Counted from the stretch's first letter, positions 15,861 to 24,230 are shown. The stretch is DNA of 29,901 nt from JANQRV01 sp964533785 (GCA_964533785.1 CAZHNG010000027.1:1-29901), one strand, 5' to 3'. Notes: a model not told the origin generated them from the letters alone. Numbers and translations are program-made.

Positions 15861-15904
15861 TTGGAAATATCAGGGTTTTTCCAAATACTTAATTCTCAAT
15901 TCTA
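15861..15904. repeat. Hairpin plus three-unit heptamer run between parB and fbaA
   Basis: TTGGAAA (15861-15867) pairs with TTTCCAA (15878-15884), possibly marking the end of the parB transcript although no T-run follows. Immediately after come AATACTT, AATTCTC and AATTCTA at 15884, 15891 and 15898: three degenerate units with a 7-bp period just upstream of fbaA. Confidence 0.35.
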
Positions 15905-15915
15905 AACATAAAAAC

Positions 15916-16998
15916 ATGTCAAACCACTCTACGAAATTTCGCCAGGGAGTATTATACGGTGATGAAGTAACCGAACTATTCAATTATGCCAATGCGAATG
16001 ATTTTGCTATTCCCGCAGTAAATTGTGTGGGAACTAATTCTGTGAATGCGGTCATGGAAACGGCACGGGAGGTCAATTCTCCGGTGATCATACAGTTTTC
16101 CAACGGAGGGGCTAGTTTCTTTGCGGGTAAAGGCTTATCGAATAGTGACCAACAGGCTTCCATTCTCGGCGCGATATCGGGAGCGATGCACGTACATACC
16201 ATGGCGGCCGCTTACGGAGTGACGGTTGTGCTGCATACGGATCACTGTGCACTTAAATTGCTACCCTGGGTAGAAGGTTTGGTTGAGCATAGTGAAAAGT
16301 TTTATGAGGAAAGGAAGTATCCTTTGTTCAGTTCTCACATGCTTGACTTATCAGAAGAGCCCTTAGAAGAGAACATTGCCATTTGTGCACGTTATTTAGA
16401 ACGTATGCACAAGGTCGGTATTACTCTGGAGATAGAGTTAGGCGTTACGGGCGGAGAGGAAGACGGCGTTGATAACACGGACATTGATAGTTCCCGTCTT
16501 TACACCCAACCCGAAGAAGTGGCCTATGCTTACGAACAGCTTAAACGGATCAGCGATAAATTTACCATTGCCGCTGCTTTCGGTAATGTTCACGGCGTAT
16601 ACAAACCGGGTAACGTTTCTTTGCAACCCGTTATCTTGAAAAATTCTCAGGAGTATGTGCAGGAGAAATTCGGCACGGACGATAATCCGATCAATTTTGT
16701 ATTCCACGGGGGAAGTGGTTCTTCAAGGGAAGAAATCAGAGAAGCGATAGAATACGGTGCAATAAAAATGAACATCGATACCGACTTACAATGGGCATTC
16801 TGGGACGGTGTGCGCAACTACTACGAAGGCAAAAAGGGATATATGCAAACTCAGATCGGTAATCCCGACGGCGACGATCAGCCCAATAAGAAATACTACG
16901 ATCCCCGTAAATGGCTACGTTCGGGTGAAGAAAGCTTCAAAGCCCGTTTAGTGGATGCTTTTGAGGATCTGAACTGTATGAACAGGAACGCCGGTTGA
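15916..16998 (+). CDS. fbaA: Class II fructose-bisphosphate aldolase
   Basis: This 360-residue zinc-dependent aldolase interconverts fructose-1,6-bisphosphate with dihydroxyacetone phosphate and glyceraldehyde-3-phosphate in the cytoplasm. Visible landmarks are FAIPAVNCVGTNSVNAVMETA (substrate-binding N-terminal strand/helix), the metal site VVLHTDHCA (Asp109, His110), the acidic ELGVTGGEEDGVD segment, a zinc His in FGNVHGVYKPGN and another in VFHGGSGSSREEI. The length matches the FbaA (class IIA) subgroup. It is monocistronic on the plus strand and convergent with dnaG across a 93-bp gap. Confidence 0.96.
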   Translation: MSNHSTKFRQGVLYGDEVTELFNYANANDFAIPAVNCVGTNSVNAVMETAREVNSPVIIQFSNGGASFFAGKGLSNSDQQASILGAISGAMHVHTMAAAYGVTVVLHTDHCALKLLPWVEGLVEHSEKFYEERKYPLFSSHMLDLSEEPLEENIAICARYLERMHKVGITLEIELGVTGGEEDGVDNTDIDSSRLYTQPEEVAYAYEQLKRISDKFTIAAAFGNVHGVYKPGNVSLQPVILKNSQEYVQEKFGTDDNPINFVFHGGSGSSREEIREAIEYGAIKMNIDTDLQWAFWDGVRNYYEGKKGYMQTQIGNPDGDDQPNKKYYDPRKWLRSGEESFKARLVDAFEDLNCMNRNAG

Positions 16999-17091
16999 TT
17001 GAAAGAACTAAGAGTCGGTCAGAGAAAATTAATATTATATTGAAATAGTTAATTGACTATAAATTACTTCTAGCGTCTGGACCTATGGGTT

Positions 17092-19044
17092 TTATTTTAA
17101 AACTACCGTACCTAGTTCTTTAGCCAAAGCGTTCCTCATTTCATTTAATTTCTGTTGAACTTTGAGGTGAAGGATCATTTTTTGAGAGTCTCCGCTTTGG
17201 CTGAATTGTTTAATTAACTTTTGGTTTTCAGTGCATTTCTGCATGATTTTGCGTAGGCGAAAGCGCATTAATGCCTGTTTACTGTCTTTCAGGAAGTTCT
17301 CATCCGGCATTTTTTGCGTTTGCAAGAATATTTCCCAGCGTTTTTCCCAGTTTTCACTGTATTCGTAAGGAGAAGTTGCCAGATCAATAGCTAATTTACG
17401 GATGGCTTTATTCTCATGTTGAGTGAAAACCGAAGGCGTTGGCTTCTTTTTATTTTTCAACAGTTTCTGGTATTCATCTACTAATTGCTGATGCAAAGGG
17501 TGGGTAAAGTCATTGATGACATCCCGGATGTTGGACAGAATGTATTGTGCAACGGTAACCTGGCGGTCGCGATCGAATAGTTGGTGTCCACCGGTGATGA
17601 GGATCCTAATAATATCTCTTTCCTGGAAAGAAAAGCCGGTTTCTTCCTTTCGGGATGGTTGTGGGGATGTAGTTTGCGCGGCGTCGGGTAGGGGAGGAGT
17701 TGCCTTTTGGTCCCGCTCCGCTATTTCTTCTTTGAATTTTTGGGACTTGAGTTTTTTACCAATGAGTTTATTGGTTTCGTTGACCAATAATTGTTCTTCA
17801 AGGCCCATTAATCCTGCACATTCTTTCACATAAATCGACCTTTTAATAGGATCGGGGATTTTAGCAATGCTTTCTACAATACTTCTGGTCAGTTCCGTTC
17901 TTTTGACGGGATCTTTTTCGGCTTCTTTGAGAAGTACTTCAATTTTGAAGAAAATAAAATCTTTAGCGTGCTCCTCCAGGTATTTCCGGAATAGTTCTTT
18001 ACCCTGGCTGCGCATGTAGGAATCGGGATCTTCTCCTGGAGGCAGCAGGGCTACTTTGACGTTCATGCCTTGTTCCAGAATGAGGTCAAGCCCCCGTAAA
18101 GCGGCTTTTATACCGGCAGCGTCACCGTCATACAACAAAGTAATGTTTGGCGTATATCTACGAACCAATTGAATTTGACCTACCGTCAACGAAGTACCGG
18201 AAGAAGCCACAACGTTTTCGATACCTCCCTGATGCAAGGAAATAACATCGGTGTAACCTTCGACGACAATGCATTCGTCGAGTTGTCGAATGGCTTTTTT
18301 AGCCTGAAAAGCGCCGTATAGGATTTTACTTTTTTGATAGATCTCAGTTTCGGGAGAATTGATATATTTTGGCGCCTTGGTATCTTTTATCAGGATACGC
18401 CCGGCAAAACCTACTACTTTGCCGCTTAAATTGTGAATGGTGAACATCACTCTTTCCCGAAAAAAATCGCCGCCATACTGGTTCGTGAGCTTCAGTTTTT
18501 CCAGAATTTCTTTACTGTAGCCGAGTTTTGTTGCCGTTTGGGTCAGTAAATTTTTTTGACCAGGCGCGTATCCCAGATCAAATTTGCGGATAATGTCTTC
18601 TGAAAAACCTCTGTTCTTAAAATAGGATAGGGCTACGCTTTTCCCACGGTCTGTATTGAAGAGTTGATCCTTATAGAGGTCTTTGGCAAATTCATTGACA
18701 ATAAAAAGACTTTCCACGTATTGTTTCTCCCGGAGTGCTTCCGGAGAAGCTTCGATCTCTTCAATTTCGATTCTGTACTTTTTGGCCAGGTACCTCAGGG
18801 CTTCGGGAAAGGTCATTTGCTCATGTTCCATGATGAAATTGACCGGTGTGCCGGATTCTCCGCATCCAAAGCATTTGTAGATGTTTTTGGCTGGAGATAC
18901 GGTAAATGACGGGGTTTTTTCATTGTGGAAAGGGCATAACCCTACCAAATTAACGCCTCGTCTTTTCAAGGTGACATAATCCTGGATCACTTCTTCAACT
19001 TTTGCCGTTTCCAGTATTTCTTGTACCGTTTTTTCTGGTATCAA
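17092..19044 (-). CDS. dnaG: DNA primase
   Basis: This 650-residue protein makes RNA primers at the replication fork. The N-terminal zinc-binding CHC2 domain is intact (Cys37, His40, Cys58, Cys61 in CPFHNEKTPS and YKCFGCGESG). The catalytic core carries the TOPRIM domain with VVEGYTDVISLHQGGI, SSGTSLT and the acidic LLYDGDAAGIKAALRG. A Pro/Thr/Ser/Gln-rich linker near 450-475 leads to a C-terminal helicase-binding region of low conservation. Start MIPEKTVQEIL is canonical. Its start is only 11 bp from the stop of the upstream secreted-protein gene, so the two probably form one transcript. Confidence 0.97.
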   Translation of the reverse strand: MIPEKTVQEILETAKVEEVIQDYVTLKRRGVNLVGLCPFHNEKTPSFTVSPAKNIYKCFGCGESGTPVNFIMEHEQMTFPEALRYLAKKYRIEIEEIEASPEALREKQYVESLFIVNEFAKDLYKDQLFNTDRGKSVALSYFKNRGFSEDIIRKFDLGYAPGQKNLLTQTATKLGYSKEILEKLKLTNQYGGDFFRERVMFTIHNLSGKVVGFAGRILIKDTKAPKYINSPETEIYQKSKILYGAFQAKKAIRQLDECIVVEGYTDVISLHQGGIENVVASSGTSLTVGQIQLVRRYTPNITLLYDGDAAGIKAALRGLDLILEQGMNVKVALLPPGEDPDSYMRSQGKELFRKYLEEHAKDFIFFKIEVLLKEAEKDPVKRTELTRSIVESIAKIPDPIKRSIYVKECAGLMGLEEQLLVNETNKLIGKKLKSQKFKEEIAERDQKATPPLPDAAQTTSPQPSRKEETGFSFQERDIIRILITGGHQLFDRDRQVTVAQYILSNIRDVINDFTHPLHQQLVDEYQKLLKNKKKPTPSVFTQHENKAIRKLAIDLATSPYEYSENWEKRWEIFLQTQKMPDENFLKDSKQALMRFRLRKIMQKCTENQKLIKQFSQSGDSQKMILHLKVQQKLNEMRNALAKELGTVVLK

Positions 19045-19055
19045 GGTTGATTTTA

Positions 19056-19673
19056 TTAATTGTTTGAGAAATAAAAATCCATCGCCAGATTGATCAATTC
19101 CATTTTATCCATCGTTTCGATGCTCACTGGCGGTTGGATGCCTTTAACCGCCATGTCTACTTGTATTTTTTTTCGCAATTCTTCGGTAGACAGTTTACCA
19201 AATCCTAAATCAAGATTACTACTTTTTCTATAAAAATAAACGATCTTATCCGAAAAAGATGGATCCAGGCCTTTGACCAAAACAAGCTCCCGCCGGTTTA
19301 TCTTTTCGATATAATAAGCTTCGGTGATACTTTCCTCCATCGGTTTTTTTACAGAGTCGCCACCTATTTCCACCACGATCAAGTTGTTGAGCTTCGCAGA
19401 CCATTTTCCACGATGCATACCTTGCCAATAATCACCGTTTGCTTCAAACTTTATGCTCCTCTGAACCGCTTCGTAACTGTAGGCCTTACTCCTTCCTTTT
19501 ATGTTGTAAACTCTTTTGTATTCAACCCAGGCGTTTTTTGTAAGTTTCCTGATCACCGGTTTTTTCAAGTGCACCGCTTCTTTTCGATCTACCTCGTATG
19601 TTGTATAAGATTGGCTAAAGGAGTGATTGGTAATGCACATAATGAGCAAGCTAAAGAAAATTAACCTATTCAT
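19056..19673 (-). CDS. Secreted protein of unknown function
   Basis: This is a 205-residue protein with a clear signal peptide (MNRLIFFSLLIMCITNHSFSQ). The mature part is basic and strand-rich, with RSIKFEANGDYWQGMHRGKWSAKLNNLIVVEI and EAYYIEKINRRELVLVKG in the middle, a layout reminiscent of small beta-barrel (lipocalin-like) proteins. The C-terminus is helical (LSTEELRKKIQVDMAVKG). I do not recognise the family. It is transcribed toward dnaG with an 11-bp gap, which may be accidental linkage rather than shared function. Confidence 0.7.
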   Translation of the reverse strand: MNRLIFFSLLIMCITNHSFSQSYTTYEVDRKEAVHLKKPVIRKLTKNAWVEYKRVYNIKGRSKAYSYEAVQRSIKFEANGDYWQGMHRGKWSAKLNNLIVVEIGGDSVKKPMEESITEAYYIEKINRRELVLVKGLDPSFSDKIVYFYRKSSNLDLGFGKLSTEELRKKIQVDMAVKGIQPPVSIETMDKMELINLAMDFYFSNN

Positions 19674-19825
19674 AAGTTCTATATCAGTTATTAATAATTA
19701 AGAATACTATACCGGGTTATAATAAGGTAAAAAAATTGAGAAGAGATAAATAGCAGTGAAATTTCACCTATACTAAAGGTAAGGTAAAAAAGGTGAAGTA
19801 ACCACTAAATTTTTTCAAATTATTT

Positions 19826-19833
19826 TATATTTG
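19826..19833 (+). promoter_or_regulatory. -7 promoter element for the isomerase transcript
   Basis: TATATTTG matches TAnnTTTG exactly and is followed by GTACAACA. It is the only good match in the gap and implies a leader of about 250 nt before the start at 20087. No clear TTG lies at -33. Confidence 0.45.
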
Positions 19834-19930
19834 TACAACATTTCCTCCTTTTATCTCTCTTCAACGAGAACTATTCCCATATTCAGCTAAAGTTCCCGCA
19901 TTCGCGAGTAATCCTTATTTCGATATAAAT

Positions 19931-19985
19931 AAATTGGGAATCAGGTAATAGGATCCCGAGATTCAAATCTATCCCAATTTTTGTT
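19931..19985 (+). promoter_or_regulatory. Terminator-like leader hairpin (possible attenuator)
   Basis: AAATTGGGA (19931-19939) is complementary to TCCCAATTT (19972-19980), a 9-bp stem followed by a short T-run (TTTTTG). An inner GAATC/GATTC pairing and a central GGATCC palindrome lie in the loop. Its position between the -7 element and the isomerase start suggests transcription attenuation or a leader RNA. Confidence 0.4.
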
Positions 19986-20009
19986 CCCCTGCTACTTAAA
20001 GAACACAGA

Positions 20010-20090
20010 ATGCGTATCTGGCATTTTCCATACCACGGAAGTCTGCCCTTATGCTTGTTTTATTCACTAATTCAAAACAACAATCCATGA
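20010..20090 (+). CDS. Possible 26-residue leader peptide
   Basis: A short frame MRIWHFPYHGSLPLC... ends in CCATGA, so its stop codon overlaps the isomerase start codon in the 4-nt ATGA arrangement typical of translational coupling. It follows the leader hairpin. It is short enough to occur by chance and has no recognisable family. The unusual overlap is the only support. Confidence 0.3.
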   Translation: MRIWHFPYHGSLPLCLFYSLIQNNNP

Positions 20091-21040
20091 GTAGAAAAAC
20101 ACAATTGAAAAGAAGACGATTTCTCAAATTATCCGCTTTGGTATTTACTGCCACTCCTTTTATGAGTTTCGTAAGAACAAGGGATTCGGAGAAATCCATT
20201 TGTATTTATTCCAAAAACTTTCAGTGGCTGGAATATGCGGACCTCGGCAAATTGATGGGGGAAGTTGGGTTTGATGGCATCAATATTACCGTTAGGAATG
20301 GCGGACACGTGGCACCTTACGATGTAGAGCGAAAATTACCAGAAGCTATCCAGGCGGTACAACGCTTTGGCGTTCAGGTGCCGATTATAACAACTGATAT
20401 TTTGGATGCGGAGGATCCGTTGACGGAGCCCATTTTAAAAACGGCAAGCGAACTGGGCGTGAAATATTACCGGATGGGGCATTACCGGTATAATGGCATC
20501 CAACCGATTGACCAGCAAATTGAAAGGATCAAGGAAAAAATGACCAAGCTAGCTGCATTAAATGAAAAATATCAGATCAAAGGCAACTATCAAAACGTGT
20601 CCGGCGATGAATTTGGTGGTTCTGTTTGGGATGTATGGTATGTTTTGAAAGATTTTCAATCGCAATGGATAGGGGTACAGTTTGACCTGCGTAACGCCAT
20701 TGCGGAAGGAGAACATTCCTGGGTTAATGACCTCAACCTGGTCGGAAAGATGGTACAGTCCGTCGTAATCCGTGATTTTAAATGGGAAAATAGCGGCAAC
20801 AACTCCATTTACGCTAAGGATGTACCTATCGGAGATGGTATAGTAGATTTTTCCACTTACTTTAAAAGCTACAAAGGTATGAATTCGGATGGGCCGATCA
20901 CCATTCAGATGGACTACCCGCTTTTCAATGGGCAGGAAGACCAATTACTCGAAAAAGAAAAGGTCAATATTGCTAAAACAGAATTGGTTAAAGCGTTGAG
21001 AAACCTTAAAAACTATCTGACTTCGGAAGGTATCCGGTAG
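20087..21040 (+). CDS. Tat-exported sugar isomerase/epimerase-like protein
   Basis: This 317-residue protein starts at 20087 (MSRKTQLKRRRFLKLSALVFTATP), giving a twin-arginine type leader; an upstream ATG at 20051 would put a Cys/Phe-rich extension before it. The rest looks like a xylose isomerase-like TIM barrel (AP_endonuc_2 superfamily): ADLGKLMGEVGFDGINITVRNGGHV near the N-terminus, then LGVKYYRMGHYRYNG, QIKGNYQNVSGDEFGG, WIGVQFDLRNAIAEGE and VVIRDFKWENSG, where acidic and His residues usually bind a divalent metal. The expected substrates are sugars or sugar phosphates, and periplasmic location favours free sugars. It lies next to the uronate operon but points the opposite way (plus strand, its 3' end facing dctM), so a functional link is only suggestive. 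Confidence 0.85.
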   Translation: MSRKTQLKRRRFLKLSALVFTATPFMSFVRTRDSEKSICIYSKNFQWLEYADLGKLMGEVGFDGINITVRNGGHVAPYDVERKLPEAIQAVQRFGVQVPIITTDILDAEDPLTEPILKTASELGVKYYRMGHYRYNGIQPIDQQIERIKEKMTKLAALNEKYQIKGNYQNVSGDEFGGSVWDVWYVLKDFQSQWIGVQFDLRNAIAEGEHSWVNDLNLVGKMVQSVVIRDFKWENSGNNSIYAKDVPIGDGIVDFSTYFKSYKGMNSDGPITIQMDYPLFNGQEDQLLEKEKVNIAKTELVKALRNLKNYLTSEGIR

Positions 21041-21237
21041 ATAAGCCAGGCTGATCTGAAATACTCGGTAACTTCAATTTCTCGCTTTAAAGAAAAGTTT
21101 GTAAGAACTGATTTTTATTGAATTGGTTATGCGGTTATGGATGTCGAAGCCCTTTTGCCACTATTCAAGAAAATGCTGGAGGATTTTGACAACTACATAA
21201 CTTTAAGCCTTTTTCCTGCAAACTCAAACAGTTTTAT
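21041..21237. other. 197-bp gap between convergent genes
   Basis: No clear terminator or known element was found between the isomerase stop and the dctM stop. A plus-strand frame at 21137-21241 (MDVEALLPLFKKMLEDFDNY...) of 34 codons overlaps the dctM stop. It has no recognised relatives and no good start context, so it is not called a gene. Confidence 0.3.
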
Positions 21238-22524
21238 TTAGTATCCAAATAGCTGCGGGAGCCATAAACTTAATGCTGGAACGTAAGTCACGATAATTAA
21301 AACGAGAACCATAGCCAGAAATAAGGGCAGTAAAGGCCGGATGACGTTCTGAATGGTCGTACCGGCCACTCCAACTCCTACAAATAGTACCGATCCAACG
21401 GGAGGAGTACAGACACCTATGCACAAATTCAGTACCATGATGATGCCAAAGTGCGTAGGATCCATTCCCAACTCCGTAACCACGGGTAGGAAAATAGGAG
21501 TAAAGATCAGCACTGCCGGAGTCATGTCCATGAATATTCCCACAAACAAGAGGATGAGGTTGATGATAATTAAGATCACTACTTTATTATCACTGATGGA
21601 GAGTAAAATGTCCGTAATATTTTGTGGAATATTTTCGTAGGCCATGATCCATGACATGCTCATGGAGGTGCCAATGAGCAACATGACAATCGCAGTAGTA
21701 TTCACCGAATTTAAAAATATTTGCGGTAATTCGCCTACCGATACTTCCTGGTAGATAAAAGTGAGGATCAGACAATAGAGGACGGCTACCGCCGAAGCTT
21801 CTGTTGCGGTAAATATCCCGAGTACGATACCGCCAATCACGACGATCAACAGTAAAAGACTGGGCAATGCTTTGAAAAAGGTGCTGACCATTTCGCTGAC
21901 TTTGCTGCGTTCACCAACGGGAAAGTTTTTCCGTTTAGCCCAAACTGCGGCGACGATCATCAAAAATAGTCCGGTGAGAATACCCGGCAAATAACCCGCA
22001 AGGAAAAGGGCAGCGATAGAAACGCCCCCACTGGCCAGAGAATAAACAATGAGGATGTTGCTGGGGGGGATGACCAGACCCGTTGTCGCGGAAGTAATAT
22101 TAACCGCTGCGGCAAACTCCCTGTCGTAGCCTTCCTTTTCCATTGCTTTTCCCATAAAACCCCCGATCGCTGATGCGGCTGCAACTGCCGAACCAGCAAT
22201 GGCACCGAATAACATGGCTGCAATGATATTTACGTGCGCCAACCCGCCGGGAAGACCGCCGACAAGGGTCTTCGCAAAATCGATCAAGCGCCGGGCAATC
22301 CCTCCCCGGTTCATCATTTGCCCTGCTAAAATGAAAAACGGGATCGCCAATAAGGGAGAACTGTCCAGACCGGTCGCCATTCTTTGGGCTACCGTTGTAA
22401 ATGCAGGAATAGTGGGAATACTGACCAGCATCGTAAAAATACTACTCAAGCCAATACTCCAGGCAATAGGTACTCCAAGGCCTAGTAAAATGACAAATGT
22501 TAAAACCAGGATTAGTACTTCCAT
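21238..22524 (-). CDS. dctM: TRAP transporter large permease DctM
   Basis: This is a 428-residue integral membrane protein with about 12 hydrophobic helices, the Na+-coupled large permease of a tripartite ATP-independent periplasmic (TRAP) transporter. Typical DctM features are GVPIAWSIGLSSI near the N-terminus, PLLAIPFFILAGQMMNRGGIARRLIDFA, GAIAGSAVAAASAIGGFM, and FMDMTPAVLIFTPIFLPVV with LNLCIGVCTPPVGSVLFVG in the C-terminal half. With DctP and DctQ it should import an organic acid. Its position at the end of the uronate operon points to glucuronate or a related hexuronate. It is separated from dctQ by an unusually wide 225-bp repeat-containing gap. Confidence 0.94.
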   Translation of the reverse strand: MEVLILVLTFVILLGLGVPIAWSIGLSSIFTMLVSIPTIPAFTTVAQRMATGLDSSPLLAIPFFILAGQMMNRGGIARRLIDFAKTLVGGLPGGLAHVNIIAAMLFGAIAGSAVAAASAIGGFMGKAMEKEGYDREFAAAVNITSATTGLVIPPSNILIVYSLASGGVSIAALFLAGYLPGILTGLFLMIVAAVWAKRKNFPVGERSKVSEMVSTFFKALPSLLLLIVVIGGIVLGIFTATEASAVAVLYCLILTFIYQEVSVGELPQIFLNSVNTTAIVMLLIGTSMSMSWIMAYENIPQNITDILLSISDNKVVILIIINLILLFVGIFMDMTPAVLIFTPIFLPVVTELGMDPTHFGIIMVLNLCIGVCTPPVGSVLFVGVGVAGTTIQNVIRPLLPLFLAMVLVLIIVTYVPALSLWLPQLFGY

Positions 22525-22749
22525 ATGATTATGCTTTTACTGGTATCCAAATGGTGGCATTTAACACACCCAAATGTTTTAATTTTTATCAATAATTAGA
22601 CTTTAGACACTAGACTTTAGACATTAGACGAAAAAATATAACTATATGATAATCAATAAATAGAGTGAAGTAAGATGCCCCTCCGTAAGGGTTTTATTAA
22701 ATAATTAAACTGTTATGTCAAAAATCCAAAGCAATAAACAGAGAGTCGT
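22525..22749. repeat. dctQ-dctM gap with heptamer array and dispersed repeat
   Basis: The gap starts with five contiguous, exact 7-bp units of NNTAGAC at 22595-22629 (ATTAGAC, TTTAGAC, ACTAGAC and two more). The 18-mer TATGATAATCAATAAATA at 22645-22662 matches 1844-1861 at 17 of 18 positions. A small CCCT/AGGG hairpin (22679-22691) is followed by TTTTATT on the plus strand, opposite to the operon. No gene is visible. The gap breaks the usual tight dctQ-dctM coupling. Confidence 0.65.
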
Positions 22750-23211
22750 TTATTCCGCCATTACTTCCCGAATTTCAAGTATTTTATAGTATATGATCAG
22801 CACTCCGCTTAATGGTACCACTATATACACCACGGCAATCGGGATTTGTAAGGCTGGGGATAATTGCTGTAAAACCTGAGTGATGTATACCAACCTCGCT
22901 CCTCCGATAACCATGATACATAATGCAAAAACTGCAATTAAACTGCTGATGAAAAAACGCAGCCTCTTTTGCCCTTTTTCGTTAAGGCTTGGGTAGAGCA
23001 GATCAATGGCTAAATGCATCTTCTGCCCGGAAGCGTATGCTGCTCCCAATATTCCAACCCAAATCAATAAAAAGCGGGCTAACTCTTCAGACCAACTTGC
23101 CTGGCTTCCCATAACATAGCGTGTGAATACTCCCCACAGGACGTCGAGGGTCATTAACGCCATCAATAATGCCAGGAAATTACCTAATACTTTGTCAATT
23201 CTTTTCTTCAT
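22750..23211 (-). CDS. dctQ: TRAP transporter small permease DctQ
   Basis: This 153-residue membrane protein has four predicted helices: the first near residues 10-30 (LGNFLALLMALMTLDVLWGVF), then the typical DctQ segment RYVMGSQASWSEELARFLLIWVGILGAAYA, then RFFISSLIAVFALCIMVIGGARL and a last helix at about 122-143 (LQIPIAVVYIVVPLSGVLIIYY). Length and motifs match small TRAP permeases, which bridge the binding protein and DctM. Its start codon overlaps the dctP stop in an ATGA arrangement (23208-23211), which indicates translational coupling. Confidence 0.92.
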   Translation of the reverse strand: MKKRIDKVLGNFLALLMALMTLDVLWGVFTRYVMGSQASWSEELARFLLIWVGILGAAYASGQKMHLAIDLLYPSLNEKGQKRLRFFISSLIAVFALCIMVIGGARLVYITQVLQQLSPALQIPIAVVYIVVPLSGVLIIYYKILEIREVMAE

Positions 23212-24182
23212 GATTGAACGGCTTGAATTCTTTGAATGAGCTCATATATTTCGGGTTCCTGTTCGTATTCTTGCAATAATCCTTTTACTTTATCGATAAA
23301 AGGTTCTTTTTCCGGGTAGATCACCTCCACGCCGGCTTTTTGTACTGCTTCCAGGGCTTCCTCTTCTGATTGTTGCCAGAGTTTTCTTTGCTCTACGACA
23401 CTTTCCGTCGCGGCTTCCTGCAGCCATTCTTTTTCCTGGTCGGTCAGACTTTTCCAGATAATTGTACTGATGAGCAGCACATCGGGAACAGCCGTATGCT
23501 CATTGAGAGAATAATACTTACAAACCTCATAGTGGCGGGATAGATAAAAGCTGGGTGGGTTGTTCTCGGCGCCGTCAACTATTCCTTGTTGCAGGGAAGT
23601 ATATAGCTCGCCCCAGGGAATTGGGGTGGGGGCGCCTCCCAGGCTTTGCACCAATTTCATAGCAGTGGGGCTCTCCTGGACGCGTATTTTCAATCCTTCC
23701 AGATCTGAAGGGCTTTCGATAGGTCTTTCCTTGGTATAAAAACTGCGACTTCCGGCATCGTAAAAGCATAAACCCCGCAGCCAGAATTTTTCACTTTGCT
23801 GGAGTAGTTCTTTTCCGATCTCTCCGTCTAATACCCTGTACAGGTGTTGTTTATCACGAAAGACGTAGGGCAAGCTCAGAATCTTGGCCTTGGGCGCAAA
23901 ACTCTCCAGAACGGCACCCGAAACTTTGGTCATTCCAAGGCTGCCGATCTGTAATAATTCCAGGCATTGTCTTTCTGTACCCAGTTGCTGGTTGGGATAG
24001 ATTTCTATCATCAACCGGCCATCTGATTTTTCCGCAACCAATTCGGCCATGTAAACCATGCCTTTATGCACCGAATGAGTAACGTCCAATCCATGTCCAA
24101 GCTTGACAGTCTTGACCCTGTTTTCGTCCGAACAAGAACTTAATGCAAACAGGAAGATGGTAATGCCGTACAGATACTTCAT
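23208..24182 (-). CDS. dctP: TRAP transporter substrate-binding lipoprotein DctP
   Basis: This 324-residue periplasmic solute-binding protein has a lipobox at FALSSC (Cys17), so it is membrane-tethered rather than free. The DctP fold is evident: VKLGHGLDVTHSVHKGMVYMAELV (N-terminal strand/helix), GSLGMTKVSGAVLESFAPKAKILSLPYVF, the conserved ligand-binding Arg167 in LEGLKIRVQESP, and IPWGELYTSLQQGIVDGAENNP. The Arg forms a salt bridge to the ligand carboxylate in characterised homologues, consistent with a uronate ligand. It starts 48 bp after kdgA and overlaps dctQ by 4 bp. Confidence 0.93.
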   Translation of the reverse strand: MKYLYGITIFLFALSSCSDENRVKTVKLGHGLDVTHSVHKGMVYMAELVAEKSDGRLMIEIYPNQQLGTERQCLELLQIGSLGMTKVSGAVLESFAPKAKILSLPYVFRDKQHLYRVLDGEIGKELLQQSEKFWLRGLCFYDAGSRSFYTKERPIESPSDLEGLKIRVQESPTAMKLVQSLGGAPTPIPWGELYTSLQQGIVDGAENNPPSFYLSRHYEVCKYYSLNEHTAVPDVLLISTIIWKSLTDQEKEWLQEAATESVVEQRKLWQQSEEEALEAVQKAGVEVIYPEKEPFIDKVKGLLQEYEQEPEIYELIQRIQAVQS

Positions 24183-24230
24183 CGCTAATTGTTTAAAGTT
24201 GATGCTTCGTTATTTTGGAAAAAAACGGCC

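Larger units (their letters stand above)
19674..20086 (+). other. 413-bp divergent gap: palindrome, promoter and structured leader
   Basis: The region holds a perfect 12-bp palindrome, GTGAAATTTCAC (19756-19767), with AAGGTAA direct repeats on either side (near 19724 and 19777). After a -7 element at 19826-19833 comes a roughly 250-nt leader for the isomerase gene. The leader contains a terminator-like hairpin (19931-19985) and, from 20010, a 26-codon reading frame. No -7 element for the leftward gene at 19673 was found. Confidence 0.5.

Noticed and set aside
17068..17081. TTCTAGC GTCTGGA in the fbaA-dnaG gap as another TAGAC-family array
   Set aside because: Only two drifted units are present, which is too few to separate from chance.
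21137..21241. Small plus-strand frame after the isomerase gene
   Set aside because: 34 codons, no recognised relatives, no start context and overlapping the dctM stop; support is too weak.
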